From assembly GCA_016208685.1 (NCBI GenBank), contig JACQXM010000012.1, positions 62,001 to 126,000 on the forward strand: a DNA stretch of 64,000 nt, in the 5' to 3' direction. Below, piece after piece: positions 17,766 through 26,637 of the stretch. Numbering within the stretch: position 1 is the stretch's first letter; every line of letters starts with the position of its first letter. The translations under genes were made by a program, and so were the position numbers. Under the pieces are notes generated by a model. That model was not told where the DNA came from and searched no databases. It saw only the letters and a list, made by a program, of their open reading frames with translations. The DNA is from Planctomycetota bacterium (GTDB taxonomy: Bacteria > Planctomycetota > Phycisphaerae > UBA1845).

Positions 17766-19118
17766 CTAGAACGTAAGCCGTACCCGAACGCCCGCCACCA
17801 GGGCGTCACGGTCGTCCTTGTCCCCGCCGGGGTTGGTGACCACCTGCACGTGGGGAGCGACCACACACCACGGCGTTGCCTGGTACGCATAATACCACTC
17901 GTAGACGGTTTCACGATCGGCCCGGGGATGCACTTCGTTGCGGTATCGCTCGGAGAGGATCGCCTGCGACACGGCCATGGCGAAAACATCCTGGTCGCGG
18001 GTGCGGATCAACCCCTTGTACGAGGCGCCGGCGGACCAATAGTCGGAGATGCGGGCCGCGTCCTGATGGGCATGGCCATAGCGCGCGAACAACGCCAGCC
18101 CCTGCGCGTCCTTCTCATCGCTTGTCTCCTTCCAGACGAGCTGTTCGGCGCCGAGGTAGTACCCGACCTCGCCGGTGCGGGTTTCGCTCTCGCGCCGTCC
18201 GCCGAGCGTGTCGCGAAACACCGTCCGGGCATTGGCGTCGTACCACAGGCCGATGCGGACGTTCCCGGACATGGGGCCCTTGGCGGAGCGCCACTTGGGG
18301 GTGACGCCGGCTTCGAAGTAGGTGTTGTATCGATCCTCATCGTGAAAGGCGGTATCGAAGCCGGTGCGTCGGTCACGGCTCTGGGCGTCAATGACCGCCG
18401 CCTGAACGTAAAGCCACTCCCAGGGAGAGTATTTGGCGAAGGCTCCGATTCCGGCGCGGTGCGGAACCGTGGCGTTGCGGATCGAACCTCGGTTGATGAA
18501 GTCCACATCCTCGTTGTTGACGTAGGCGCTCACATCGAAGAGGTTCTTGTTGGTTTCCAGCAGACCCAGCCGGATCTCGAGCTTGTTCTGGAAGAACTTC
18601 TGCCAGTACCACCATTTCTTCACGAAGATCGCGTGATCGTCGCCGGCGTCGGCGTTCACATTGAGCAACGCGCCGACTTTGTTGGGGTTGATTCCGTCCG
18701 ACCAGGTGCCCTTGGTTTCCATGAAGAACCCGGCGTTGTCGAGCAGTTTCATCTTGCCGAAGTCGAGGAGCAGGTGGAGATCGTAACTGCCGGAAAGGCG
18801 GTGCCCGTTGTGGGTGTCCAGCCCGCCGCGGAGGTTCTGCTGAAACTGCTGATTGTAGAACAACCTAAGGCTGACCCCTTTGTCCTCCAGCGCCGTGCGG
18901 ACGCCGCCCCACTCGCCGGTGAGTCGCTTGGTGGTGCGCAGGTCGTAGGCCCTGGGCTCCACACGAGGTGCCGGCGGCGCCGTCGCGGGTGCGGCCTCAA
19001 CCGGTTTTTCCGCGGGCGGGGGCTCCGCCGGCTTCTGCCCGAGGGCAGCGCCGGCCATGCCTCCCAAAACCACGAAGCACACTGCCGCAAGCCTCGTTCG
19101 TTCCGTCGTTCGTGCCAT
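17766..19118 (-). CDS. OprB-like outer-membrane porin
   Basis: The 450-residue protein has a signal peptide (LAAVCFVVLGGMAGAALGQ) and a Pro/Ala-rich linker. A beta-barrel domain beginning LTGEWGGVRTALEDKGVSL is the hallmark opening of the carbohydrate-selective porin OprB family. Alternating aromatic strands run to the terminal VRLTF, where the final Phe is the usual barrel assembly signal. The ATG at 19118 was chosen over an upstream GTG (19247) because it directly precedes the signal peptide and because the upstream choice would place the PHO-box-like repeats inside the gene. By position it may serve phosphate or phosphorylated-solute uptake. The selectivity is inferred from context only. 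Confidence 0.85.
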   Translation of the reverse strand: MARTTERTRLAAVCFVVLGGMAGAALGQKPAEPPPAEKPVEAAPATAPPAPRVEPRAYDLRTTKRLTGEWGGVRTALEDKGVSLRLFYNQQFQQNLRGGLDTHNGHRLSGSYDLHLLLDFGKMKLLDNAGFFMETKGTWSDGINPNKVGALLNVNADAGDDHAIFVKKWWYWQKFFQNKLEIRLGLLETNKNLFDVSAYVNNEDVDFINRGSIRNATVPHRAGIGAFAKYSPWEWLYVQAAVIDAQSRDRRTGFDTAFHDEDRYNTYFEAGVTPKWRSAKGPMSGNVRIGLWYDANARTVFRDTLGGRRESETRTGEVGYYLGAEQLVWKETSDEKDAQGLALFARYGHAHQDAARISDYWSAGASYKGLIRTRDQDVFAMAVSQAILSERYRNEVHPRADRETVYEWYYAYQATPWCVVAPHVQVVTNPGGDKDDRDALVAGVRVRLTF

Positions 19119-19668
19119 GGCGCCCCACGATCCACCACCAGCTTCGGTCGCCCGGGACACCTTCGTCCGCGGGTCGCACCGTTGTGGACCACCGAGATTA
19201 GCGACAGGTGAACGTTGCGTTAAATTCTCGTTAATCTCCTTTGCCACTTAATCCGGCGCTCACGTACGCCTTACCTCCGATTCCATCAACTCACAGGCTG
19301 GCGGATGCTCTCCCAAGGTCCCTTGCCGCGAGGCGGCCGGCACGGCGCGTCGGACTTGCTTGCCCTCCCTAGCGGCTCGCGGCGATAAGCCGGGCCCGGA
19401 GGTCGCAGGGGCATTTTGCTCGTGGAACGATGGACCGGAAGTCCATACCACACGTTTCACCAGAGGCTCATGGGCGGCGGTCGGCGGCCTGGTTTCGGAT
19501 ACGATGCAGCCGCTTAGGTTTGCTGCGGAGGACCAGCTATCGACAGTCGCGGCGTGCCTGTGAGTACTTCAATTCCCCCGGTTGTTCAATCAGTCCAGAC
19601 GGCCGGCGCAATCTTCGCCTGTCCGGGCCCGCCCCGCCGCGCGGGCCCGGATCGCCGTGCCTCGATGG
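19119..19668. other. Gap between porin and pseudopilin genes
   Basis: 550 bp. The porin-proximal 120 bp contain the PHO-box-like repeats annotated below. The remaining roughly 430 bp hold short frames on both strands without start sites or recognisable products, and I see no further structure. Confidence 0.5.
19208..19234 (-). promoter_or_regulatory. Candidate PHO box upstream of the OprB-like porin gene
   Basis: On the minus strand the pentamers TTAAC, TTAAC and TTCAC begin exactly 11 bp apart. On the plus strand they are GTTAA 19230-19234, GTTAA 19219-19223 and GTGAA 19208-19212. Direct repeats with an 11-bp period are the known binding layout of PhoB/PhoP regulators, and TTAAC and TTCACC are the unit cores in Bacillus and Streptomyces. 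The site is 90-116 nt before the porin ATG. Confidence 0.6.
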
Positions 19669-20808
19669 CTACTCGACGCTTCCGCCGCCCGCCAGCGCCT
19701 TGGGACGCAGACGCCCGTACCACACCGTGTTGCGGACCTCGTCGAAGGCGGACTTGTTGATCTGGAACGTCGTACCGGTGGTCTTGTAGGGGCCGATGAA
19801 GCCGTCCGGCTCGTCCGCCTTGGGGTTGTTCGGGTCACCGTAGAAACCCAGTTGCCCGCCGGTGTCGTACACCTTACTCACGTGTCCGTCCGCGAACAGG
19901 ATGTTCGAATACCCGCCGACGAGATCGCCCTGCTTGGGATTGTGCAGGGGGGCGATGTCGTTGAACTCATGTCCCTTGCGGCCGGGGTCCTTGGTTACGG
20001 CGCTGTAGTCGACGCTCATGCCGTCGGTGAATGACTCCACGGTGTAGTCACCGGCGCCGACGACGATGCTGTCGGCGAACTTATTGATGGTGTCGGCGTA
20101 CGCGGTGGTCACCTGGCTGTCATTGGAGTCCCCGGCGCGCGCGTCGCCCATGACGGCGATGCGGTCGGCGGAGATCGGCGAACCGCTCAGGTGGCCGTCG
20201 TTCAGGGGACCGTCACCGTCGCGCGGGCATTTGGACGGGTCGCTGGTGTCGCCATCGCCGCCGTATCCGTCGGCGGCCGTGGGGTCGCCGCGGGAGAAGG
20301 CCCAGGTGGTGGCGTAGTTGGAGTTGTACCCTTTGCCCCAGAATTCGGCCGCGCCTTCCTGATCGGTGGCGGGGTCGATGATGGGCACCAACGCCTTACC
20401 GGCGTTCTTGGCCCAACGCAGGGGATTGTCGCTACCGGTCGCCGCGGCGCCGGTGTAGTCCGCGACTTTCTCACTGATGCGCCAACGGTTGGTGGGACAC
20501 AGCATCTGCCCTGGCGAACCCACTTTCAGGTTGATCATGTCCGCCACCCAGCCGTAGGTTCGCACGTCGCCGTCGCGCCGATGATCGAAGGCGCCGCTGC
20601 TCCGGGTGTTACGCGGATCGGCGGAGGAGTACAGCTCGAAGCCCGCGGAGAACGTCCGCAGATGCGAGGCGCAGGTCGATCCCTTCGCCGATTCCCGCGC
20701 CGACGACAGCGAGGGAAGCAGGATCGACACCAGCAAGGCGATAATCGCAATCACCACCAGCAGTTCTACGAGGGTGAAGCCTTTGCGGCTTCCGGGGCGT
20801 AACGTCAT
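19669..20808 (-). CDS. Type II secretion/type IV pilin-like protein of the H-X9-DG class
   Basis: The 379-residue protein has a classical type III signal: [19 protein letters not shown] after a short basic leader, with predicted cleavage and N-methylation between G10 and F11. Near the C-terminus the segment [22 protein letters not shown] fits the H-X9-DG prepilin signature abundant in planctomycetes. It should be processed by a prepilin peptidase and exposed on a pseudopilus or the cell surface. It is the only pilin-like gene here. It sits alone between phoR and the porin, behind a strong PHO-box-like array, so phosphate-starvation control is likely. Its partner secretion machinery is not in the window. 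Confidence 0.85.
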   Translation of the reverse strand: MTLRPGSRKGFTLVELLVVIAIIALLVSILLPSLSSARESAKGSTCASHLRTFSAGFELYSSADPRNTRSSGAFDHRRDGDVRTYGWVADMINLKVGSPGQMLCPTNRWRISEKVADYTGAAATGSDNPLRWAKNAGKALVPIIDPATDQEGAAEFWGKGYNSNYATTWAFSRGDPTAADGYGGDGDTSDPSKCPRDGDGPLNDGHLSGSPISADRIAVMGDARAGDSNDSQVTTAYADTINKFADSIVVGAGDYTVESFTDGMSVDYSAVTKDPGRKGHEFNDIAPLHNPKQGDLVGGYSNILFADGHVSKVYDTGGQLGFYGDPNNPKADEPDGFIGPYKTTGTTFQINKSAFDEVRNTVWYGRLRPKALAGGGSVE

Positions 20809-20904
20809 CGTTTTTCTCCATTCTTACCACCCGCGGGCCTGAACACACGCGGGAGCGCGGCCCGCCACCGCTCCCCAATCGCGGGGGTACTGTCGGCGCC
20901 GTAC

Positions 20905-20964
20905 GTGAACCGGGTGTGAGGGACGGGTGATCGAATCGCGAAAAGGAGGTTAAGATTCGGCGAA
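20905..20964 (-). promoter_or_regulatory. Candidate PHO-box array: six pentamers at exact 11-bp spacing
   Basis: On the plus strand GTGAA 20905, GTGAG 20916, GTGAT 20927, GCGAA 20938, GTTAA 20949 and GCGAA 20960 start exactly 11 bp apart. On the coding strand they read as TTCAC/CTCAC/ATCAC/TTCGC/TTAAC/TTCGC. The array is 97-156 nt upstream of the pseudopilin start and lies next to phoR/phoB. This geometry is that of PhoB-type operators. The individual units are degenerate, but the periodicity is perfect. Confidence 0.7.
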
Positions 20965-21084
20965 GGCGGCGGCGAGACGACCGTTGCCCGCCGGCCCGGC
21001 GCGGTCCGCTGGAGTGTCGAGTCGCGCCGCGGAGCACGGCCCGCGCGAGCCCACGCGGCGGATCCGCCCGGCGCCACGCCGGCG

Positions 21085-23004
21085 TCAGCGATCTTCCGCG
21101 TCGCGGGCGATGGCGGCCCGCGGAATCCGCAGGCAGACCCGTGTTCCCACGCCCACCTCGCTGTGCAGGGTAACGTTGCCTTTCATGGCCGACACCGCAT
21201 GGCGGACGATGGCCAGCCCCAGCCCGGTGCCGCGCTGCGGCCCGGAACGCGAACGTTCCACCTGGTAGAAGCGCTCGAACACGCGCGATTGCTCCTCCAG
21301 GGGAATGCCGCAGCCGTTGTCCGCCACCTCGATCGTCCATCCGTCCGTGTCGCGCCGAGCCGTGGTGCGCACGAACCCGCCGCCGGAGGTGAAGCGGATC
21401 GAATTCTCCACCAGGTTCCGCAGCACCAACCGCAGAAGCTCGGGACTGACGGTGATTCGCTCGCAGCCGTCGCCGATGTCGGCCTCCCAACGGAGCAGCT
21501 TCTCCTCCAGAGACTCGGCGAACGCGGTGCGGAGCTCCCCCAACAAATCGGTCAACCGCACCTCGGCGGGCTGAAAGGCCGCCTCCGGCGACTCCACGCG
21601 CGACAGATCGAGCAGGTCGCTCACCATCTGCTCCATCCGCCCCGCGTGGCGCCCGATCATCTCCAGGAAATGTCGCGGCGGTTCGGGCTCGGAGAACGGG
21701 GCGAGCGTGCGCATGGTCTCCACTGCGGCCCGGATTGCCGCCAGCGGCGTCCGCAGCTCGTGCGAAGCGTTGGCCGCGAACTCCGCCTTGGCCTGAATGA
21801 GGCGTGTCAGCTCCGTGACGTCCGTCAGAACTACCAGCCGGGCGATGCGCACCGCGTCATGGACGGCGACCGGTGCGTCGTCGCCCGTGGGCACGTCAGG
21901 AAGATGCACGTCGAACCCCTGGGCCAGCACGGTCATCGGTCCCCTTGTCCCGTCAACCTGGATACGAACCTCCTGCGGGGCGGTGGGGGAGGCGAGGGGT
22001 GCCGTTGCGCTGGTAGTGCTTTCGGCGTTTAACAACGCGACGTCGCCGCCGGGGCTCAGCATTTGTTGGATGTCATGTTGTGGCACGCATTCCTCCAGCG
22101 GAACACCGGTCAACCGTCCGTCGGCGCGGGGTGACGTCAGGCCGAGCAACTCGATCGCTTTGGGGTTCGCCACCACCAGGCGGTGATCGGCGCCGGCCAC
22201 CAGGACGCCCTCATGTAGTTGTGACACCAGGGCGTCCAGCGTCCGCCGCTGGCGCTCGATGGTCGCGAACTGGTCCGCCAGGCGGCGGCGCATGCGGTTC
22301 AGGGAACGCGCCAACCCCGCCACCTCGTCGCGCCCCCGCACCGCGAGCCGGGCACCGAAGTCGCCATGCGAGAGGCTCTCGGCCACGGCGGTAATCCGCC
22401 CGATCCGACGGCTCCAGAGCACCGCCAATCCCAGGGCCAACACTAGCACCGCCGGCAGGAGGGTCCGCGCGATCGCCCAGGCAAGGCGATGCAGGGAGGC
22501 GGTCTGGGAGCTCAGGGTTCGAGACGGCATCGCCACCCGTGCCACGCCGCGCACCTTCCCGTCGACCTCGACGCGCCGTGCTACGTACCTCAGATCCTGC
22601 GACAACGTAGTCGACCATCGCGTGCTTTCTCCGGTCCCACCCGCTAGGGCGGCCCGTATCTCCGCGCGATCGGCATGCGAGCCCATGCGGGAGGGGTGGC
22701 CATGGGAGTCGGCGAGTACGGTTCCATCGGCGGCGATCAGGGTGACACGCACACCGTGCGGCTCGCCGGTGGCGGCACGGCGGACGAGCGCCTGGAGTTC
22801 GTCGGCATGCGGCACATCGAAGCGATCGGCACACATGCTCGACCACAGCGCGGCTTGCAGGTGTAGATGTTCGTTGATCTCCTCCGCGTGCCAGTGATCG
22901 AACTCAGCCACCAGCCACGCGATGCCGACCGCCGCCACGATGCCCAGAAGCGCCGCATTGCCCAGGAAGAGCTTCCAGAAGAGCCGACCCCGCGTGACGT
23001 TCAT
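21085..23004 (-). CDS. phoR: Phosphate regulon sensor histidine kinase PhoR-like
   Basis: Membrane histidine kinase of 639 residues: TM1 9-32, extracytoplasmic sensor 33-175, TM2 176-198, HAMP 199-250, a PAS-like domain (about 255-400), HisKA with ANASHELRTPL (phospho-His near 418), and HATPase with ENSIRFTSGGG, VADNGCGIP and GTGLGLAIV. The length and a genuine periplasmic domain make it closer to the Bacillus-type PhoR than to the short E. coli form. It lies downstream of phoB and upstream of the pst genes, on the same strand. The ATG at 23004 was chosen because it precedes TM1 directly and has AAGGTG upstream. An upstream in-frame ATG at 23100 would add 32 non-conserved residues. Confidence 0.88.
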   Translation of the reverse strand: MNVTRGRLFWKLFLGNAALLGIVAAVGIAWLVAEFDHWHAEEINEHLHLQAALWSSMCADRFDVPHADELQALVRRAATGEPHGVRVTLIAADGTVLADSHGHPSRMGSHADRAEIRAALAGGTGESTRWSTTLSQDLRYVARRVEVDGKVRGVARVAMPSRTLSSQTASLHRLAWAIARTLLPAVLVLALGLAVLWSRRIGRITAVAESLSHGDFGARLAVRGRDEVAGLARSLNRMRRRLADQFATIERQRRTLDALVSQLHEGVLVAGADHRLVVANPKAIELLGLTSPRADGRLTGVPLEECVPQHDIQQMLSPGGDVALLNAESTTSATAPLASPTAPQEVRIQVDGTRGPMTVLAQGFDVHLPDVPTGDDAPVAVHDAVRIARLVVLTDVTELTRLIQAKAEFAANASHELRTPLAAIRAAVETMRTLAPFSEPEPPRHFLEMIGRHAGRMEQMVSDLLDLSRVESPEAAFQPAEVRLTDLLGELRTAFAESLEEKLLRWEADIGDGCERITVSPELLRLVLRNLVENSIRFTSGGGFVRTTARRDTDGWTIEVADNGCGIPLEEQSRVFERFYQVERSRSGPQRGTGLGLAIVRHAVSAMKGNVTLHSEVGVGTRVCLRIPRAAIARDAEDR

Positions 23005-23247
23005 GGAGTGCACCTTAGGGACACTGAAAGCGATGGAATTGTCGGAGTCAAGCGGAGCGTGCGGCCGGGAGGCCGGCGCCCCACGGTTGGGCATGTCCAT
23101 GGATCAGATCGCCGTTAGTGGTCTGAGCGAACCTGGAATGTCCCGCCGCATCCGGCCGCGCCCGGACCTGTAGCCGTGCCCTCGCGGCGCGACGTAAGGG
23201 GCCGGTGGTAGTGGCTCTGCCGCCGCCGTGCCGAACGGCGCGCCGGT

Positions 23248-23970
23248 TCAGTCCATGGGCGTTCGAAAAGTGTAGCCCACGCCCCGAACCGTCTGCACCC
23301 AGGCGGCGGCACTCCCCAGCTTCTTCCGCACCGCGGCGATGTGCACGTCGATGGTGCGGTCGGTCACCGCCACCATCGGGCCGAGCACGGCGTTGATGAG
23401 CTGTCCACGCTCCATGACTCTGCCATCGGCCCTCATCAGCGTGCGCAGCAGGCCGAACTCGGTGGCGGTGAGCGTCACCTGGGAACCGTCCACGAATACC
23501 TCGCGGCGGCCGGCGTCAATGCGAACCGGTCCGATGGTGAGGAGGTCGGGCTCCGGCTCGCGGCCGGCGCTGCGGCGGAAGATCGCCGCCACGCGTGCCA
23601 GCAGCAGCTTCATGGAGAACGGCTTCGTTACATAATCGTCGGCGCCGAGCGCGAACCCCACCAGGGCGTCAGCTTCCTCGGCCTTGGCGGTCAACATGAG
23701 GACCGGAATGGCGGCAGTGCGGGGGTCGCGGCGCAGGTCGCGCACGACCTCGTCGCCGGACTTCCCCGGCAGCATGCGATCGAGGATGAGCAGATCGGGG
23801 GAGAAGCGCTGGAGTTCAGCGAGCGCCGCCGCACCGTCGTTCGAACGGCGGCAGACATAGCCCTCGCGCTGAAGGTTGAAACTCAGCAAATCGGCGAGGT
23901 CCACCTCGTCCTCGACGATCAGGATTCCTTTCGCGGCCGCTGTCACCTTTGGTTCACCTACAGCCGGCAA
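23248..23970 (-). CDS. phoB: Phosphate regulon response regulator PhoB-like
   Basis: The 240-residue OmpR/PhoB-family regulator has a receiver domain with acidic pocket VEDE, phospho-acceptor D64 in LILDRMLPG and K116 in DDYVTKPF. A winged-helix DNA-binding domain (about 140-238) ends TVRGVGYTF. Its start is a TTG at 23970. GGAGG lies 7 nt upstream and no better-placed ATG precedes the receiver fold, so the non-canonical start is well supported. When phosphorylated by PhoR it should bind the 11-bp repeats found upstream of the pseudopilin and porin genes. Confidence 0.9.
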   Translation of the reverse strand: MPAVGEPKVTAAAKGILIVEDEVDLADLLSFNLQREGYVCRRSNDGAAALAELQRFSPDLLILDRMLPGKSGDEVVRDLRRDPRTAAIPVLMLTAKAEEADALVGFALGADDYVTKPFSMKLLLARVAAIFRRSAGREPEPDLLTIGPVRIDAGRREVFVDGSQVTLTATEFGLLRTLMRADGRVMERGQLINAVLGPMVAVTDRTIDVHIAAVRKKLGSAAAWVQTVRGVGYTFRTPMD

Positions 23971-24358
23971 CAGGATACCTCCGCTTGCAACGGGCGAGAA
24001 CCACGATTCGCTCGCGGCCGAAGCACGGCCTTCTCACCAGCCGGCGAGGGACTTTCAGAAGCGTCGCCCTGTGCGCCAGCGCCGGGGCCGGCCACGGCCT
24101 TCGCCTTCCCGTCGCGGCTGGAGCCCGCCCGCCTGGGTCGCTCATCGAGCCGACCCCTAGCGTAGCATCTGAGTGACAACATCCTAGCGCGCAGCGGTTA
24201 AAAAGCTGTGAAGTTTGCGGTATTCGCAGGCGCCGGTGTGGGTTCGCGCGTTTGACGGCTGCGGATCGGCAGGGCGGCTCCGTGCCCCTGCACGTGTCGG
24301 GCGAGGGGCTCCCCGTGTGCTACACCTGGCGAGAGCCGGTCCCTGGCGGCGGCGACCG
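23971..24358. other. Gap upstream of phoB, no gene
   Basis: 388 bp between cysC and phoB. It contains a two-unit PHO-box-like repeat (below). No reading frame with a credible start or product was seen. Confidence 0.5.
24197..24212 (-). promoter_or_regulatory. Candidate minimal PHO box upstream of phoB
   Basis: Two units, TTCAC and TTAAC on the coding strand, start 11 bp apart, about 230 nt before the phoB start. With only two units the match could be chance. Its location fits autoregulation of phoB. Confidence 0.35.
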
Positions 24359-24979
24359 TCAGCGGCCGAGCGCAGGGATTCTACCTGCCCCCTCCAGGAA
24401 CTCGCAGAGCATCACGGCGGCCTCCTGCGGCGAGACCTTCGAGGCGTCAAGCGTAAGCTCCGGGTTTTCGGGTGCCTCGTAGGGGTCGTCAACGCCCGTG
24501 AAACCCTTGATCTCCCCGGCCCGGGCCTTCTTGTACAGCCCCTTGGGATCTCGCTGCTCGCACACTTCGATGGGCGTGTTGCAGAAGACTTCGAAGAAAT
24601 TGCCTGCTCCGACCGTCTGGCGGGCGACGGCGCGATCGGCGCGGTAGGGGCTGATAAAAGCGGTGATGGTGATGATGCCGGCATCGACGAAGAGCTTCCC
24701 GACTTCGCCGATGCGGCGGATGTTCTCCGTGCGATCCTCGGCGGAGAAACCCAGGTTCTTGTTAAGACCGTGGCGGATGTTGTCCCCGTCGAGCACATAG
24801 GCGAGGTGCTTGCGCTGCACCAGGGCGTGCTCCAGCGTGTAAGCGATGGTGCTTTTGCCGGAGCCGCTGAGCCCGGTCATCCAGATCAACGCTCCCCGCT
24901 GGTTCAGGAGCTTCTCCCGTTCCTCGCGGCCTACGTGTCCCTCGTGCCAGGTAATGTTCGTCGCCTTGATCTTCGTCAC
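24359..24979 (-). CDS. cysC: Adenylylsulfate (APS) kinase
   Basis: The 206-residue kinase has the CysC layout: P-loop GLSGSGKST (residues 36-44), LDGDNIRHGLNKNLGFSAEDRTENIRRI (APS-binding region) and the ISPYRADR motif. It phosphorylates adenylylsulfate to PAPS using ATP. In assimilatory sulfate reduction or sulfation this follows ATP sulfurylase, which is not in this window. The start is GTG at 24979 with GGAGG 8-12 nt upstream. A stand-alone CysC apart from cysD/cysN often serves sulfation in planctomycetes, but that is inference. Confidence 0.93.
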   Translation of the reverse strand: MTKIKATNITWHEGHVGREEREKLLNQRGALIWMTGLSGSGKSTIAYTLEHALVQRKHLAYVLDGDNIRHGLNKNLGFSAEDRTENIRRIGEVGKLFVDAGIITITAFISPYRADRAVARQTVGAGNFFEVFCNTPIEVCEQRDPKGLYKKARAGEIKGFTGVDDPYEAPENPELTLDASKVSPQEAAVMLCEFLEGAGRIPALGR

Positions 24980-25130
24980 CCGATGCTCCTCCTGTAGATT
25001 TCCGAAAAACCAGACGGGCGAGTATAGGAGGCGGGGCGGGGACGCTCAAGGTTCGGTAGCGCAGGAAAGGAACCGCAGCGCCCGGCACGCGGAGAGGCGC
25101 TGGAGGGACGGGAACAGGGTTGATCCGATA

Positions 25131-26579
25131 ATGTGCTTCTCCTGGGTGCGTGTTGAGAAACGAAAGGGGGGCGTCAGCCTGGCCGTCTGGGCGACGCTTC
25201 TCGCCGCAGGCGTCGGCGGCTGTGGCGCGATACCCGGTGTGCCCCTGCCGCCGGAGGCCACCGGTCCGCTCGACACCTCACGGTTCGCGCTCCTGGCGCG
25301 GTTTGCACACATCAGCGATGCCCAGATCGTAGACGAGGAGTCGCCGGGGCGGCTGGCGGCCTTCGCGGACCTGACGCTTAGCGCCTGGCGACCCTACGAA
25401 GCGTACTCCACGCAGCTCTTTGACGGCATGATTCGTACCGTGAACAAGTGGCACGTCGCCCGCCAGCGGATCGACTTCCTGATCCACACCGGCGATGCGC
25501 TGGACAACGTGCAGTACAACGAGCTGCAATGGTTCTTCACCTGCCTCGACGGCGGCCGCATCGATCCGCGCTCCGGCCCCGACGACCGGCGCCCGGAGGA
25601 TATTCCCGAGCCGCAACTGGATCCGCATCATCCCTTCGATGCCCAGGGGCTTTACCGCCGCGGCGTACACGGCGACCTGCCGACGATCGCCTGGTACGGC
25701 GTCATGGGCAACCACGACCATTTTGCGGTGGGGATCCTGCCCATCGTCACGCCGCTCTCCGGACATCGCATCAGCCCCTTGCCGATTCCGACGCGGATCG
25801 GACTGTTTCTACCGTTGGCGCTGGATCCAGTGGGCACTACGGCGTGGGGGCGAATCACACCGGCGCACCCCGGGCCGCCGCCCGATGTGAACCTTCCCGC
25901 ATCCGTGCCGTCGCATCCCGATCGCCGCTATATCACGAACGACGAGTTCGTGGCGGCGCACCAGGCGAGCACCGGCGAACCGCCGGGGCATGGGTTCGGA
26001 ACGGTGGGGACCCGCACGTGGTACAGTGTGCCGTTGCGTCCCGGTTTGCGGCTCATCGCGTTGAACACCGCCACGCCCTTTCCCGAAACCCCGGCACATA
26101 ACTACTCCGAGGGCGCCCTTTCGCTGGCGCAACTTCTGTTTCTGCGCCAGGAACTGGCCGCGGCTGATGAACGCGGCGACATCGTGATCGTCGCGACGCA
26201 TCACCCCAGTGAATCGCTCGACGCCACACTGGGGACGGCCGCCACACCGGCGGCACTGATCGCGACGCTGAAGGCGCACCCCTGCGTGAAGCTGCACGTC
26301 GCCGGCCACTGGCACCGACACGCGGTAGTCGATCGCGGCGGCTACGTCGAGATGGTCACCGGTTCGATCCTGGACCCGCCGCAGCAAGGTCGGATCGTGG
26401 AGCTGTGGCGCGATGCTCACACGGGTGAGGTGGAGCTGCGCTACCGGTTCTTTTCGCACATCGAGGAATTCGTCCCCCCGGACGGACCGGCCGCGGTGCT
26501 GTTCGACGACCCGCTATTCGCGCTGCGACAAGCGGCGGCAGGGCTTACGGCGGCGACGCCGAAGCCCGGAAGCGACTGA
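25131..26579 (+). CDS. Metallophosphoesterase lipoprotein
   Basis: The 482-residue protein has a lipoprotein-like signal (LAVWATLLAAGVGGC, Cys 31). The calcineurin-like fold is shown by HISDAQ (residue 60), HTGDALD, GNHDH (near 192), ATHHPSE (near 356) and GHWHRH (near 390), which together supply the dinuclear metal site. It should hydrolyse phosphoesters in the periplasm. The reading frame continues upstream into cysC on the other strand, so an internal start was chosen: ATG 25131, or GTG 25146 a few codons later. It lies next to the Pho island, but no PHO-box-like repeat precedes it. Confidence 0.85.
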   Translation: MCFSWVRVEKRKGGVSLAVWATLLAAGVGGCGAIPGVPLPPEATGPLDTSRFALLARFAHISDAQIVDEESPGRLAAFADLTLSAWRPYEAYSTQLFDGMIRTVNKWHVARQRIDFLIHTGDALDNVQYNELQWFFTCLDGGRIDPRSGPDDRRPEDIPEPQLDPHHPFDAQGLYRRGVHGDLPTIAWYGVMGNHDHFAVGILPIVTPLSGHRISPLPIPTRIGLFLPLALDPVGTTAWGRITPAHPGPPPDVNLPASVPSHPDRRYITNDEFVAAHQASTGEPPGHGFGTVGTRTWYSVPLRPGLRLIALNTATPFPETPAHNYSEGALSLAQLLFLRQELAAADERGDIVIVATHHPSESLDATLGTAATPAALIATLKAHPCVKLHVAGHWHRHAVVDRGGYVEMVTGSILDPPQQGRIVELWRDAHTGEVELRYRFFSHIEEFVPPDGPAAVLFDDPLFALRQAAAGLTAATPKPGSD

Positions 26580-26637
26580 TCCGTGGACCCCTCGTTTGCA
26601 GTCGCGGTCGCGCCGGGATGCAGTGGACAGCGCTCTC

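Noticed and set aside
24846..25130. Upstream extension of the metallophosphoesterase
   Set aside because: It overlaps cysC on the other strand. The lipoprotein signal starts only at 25131 or 25146.
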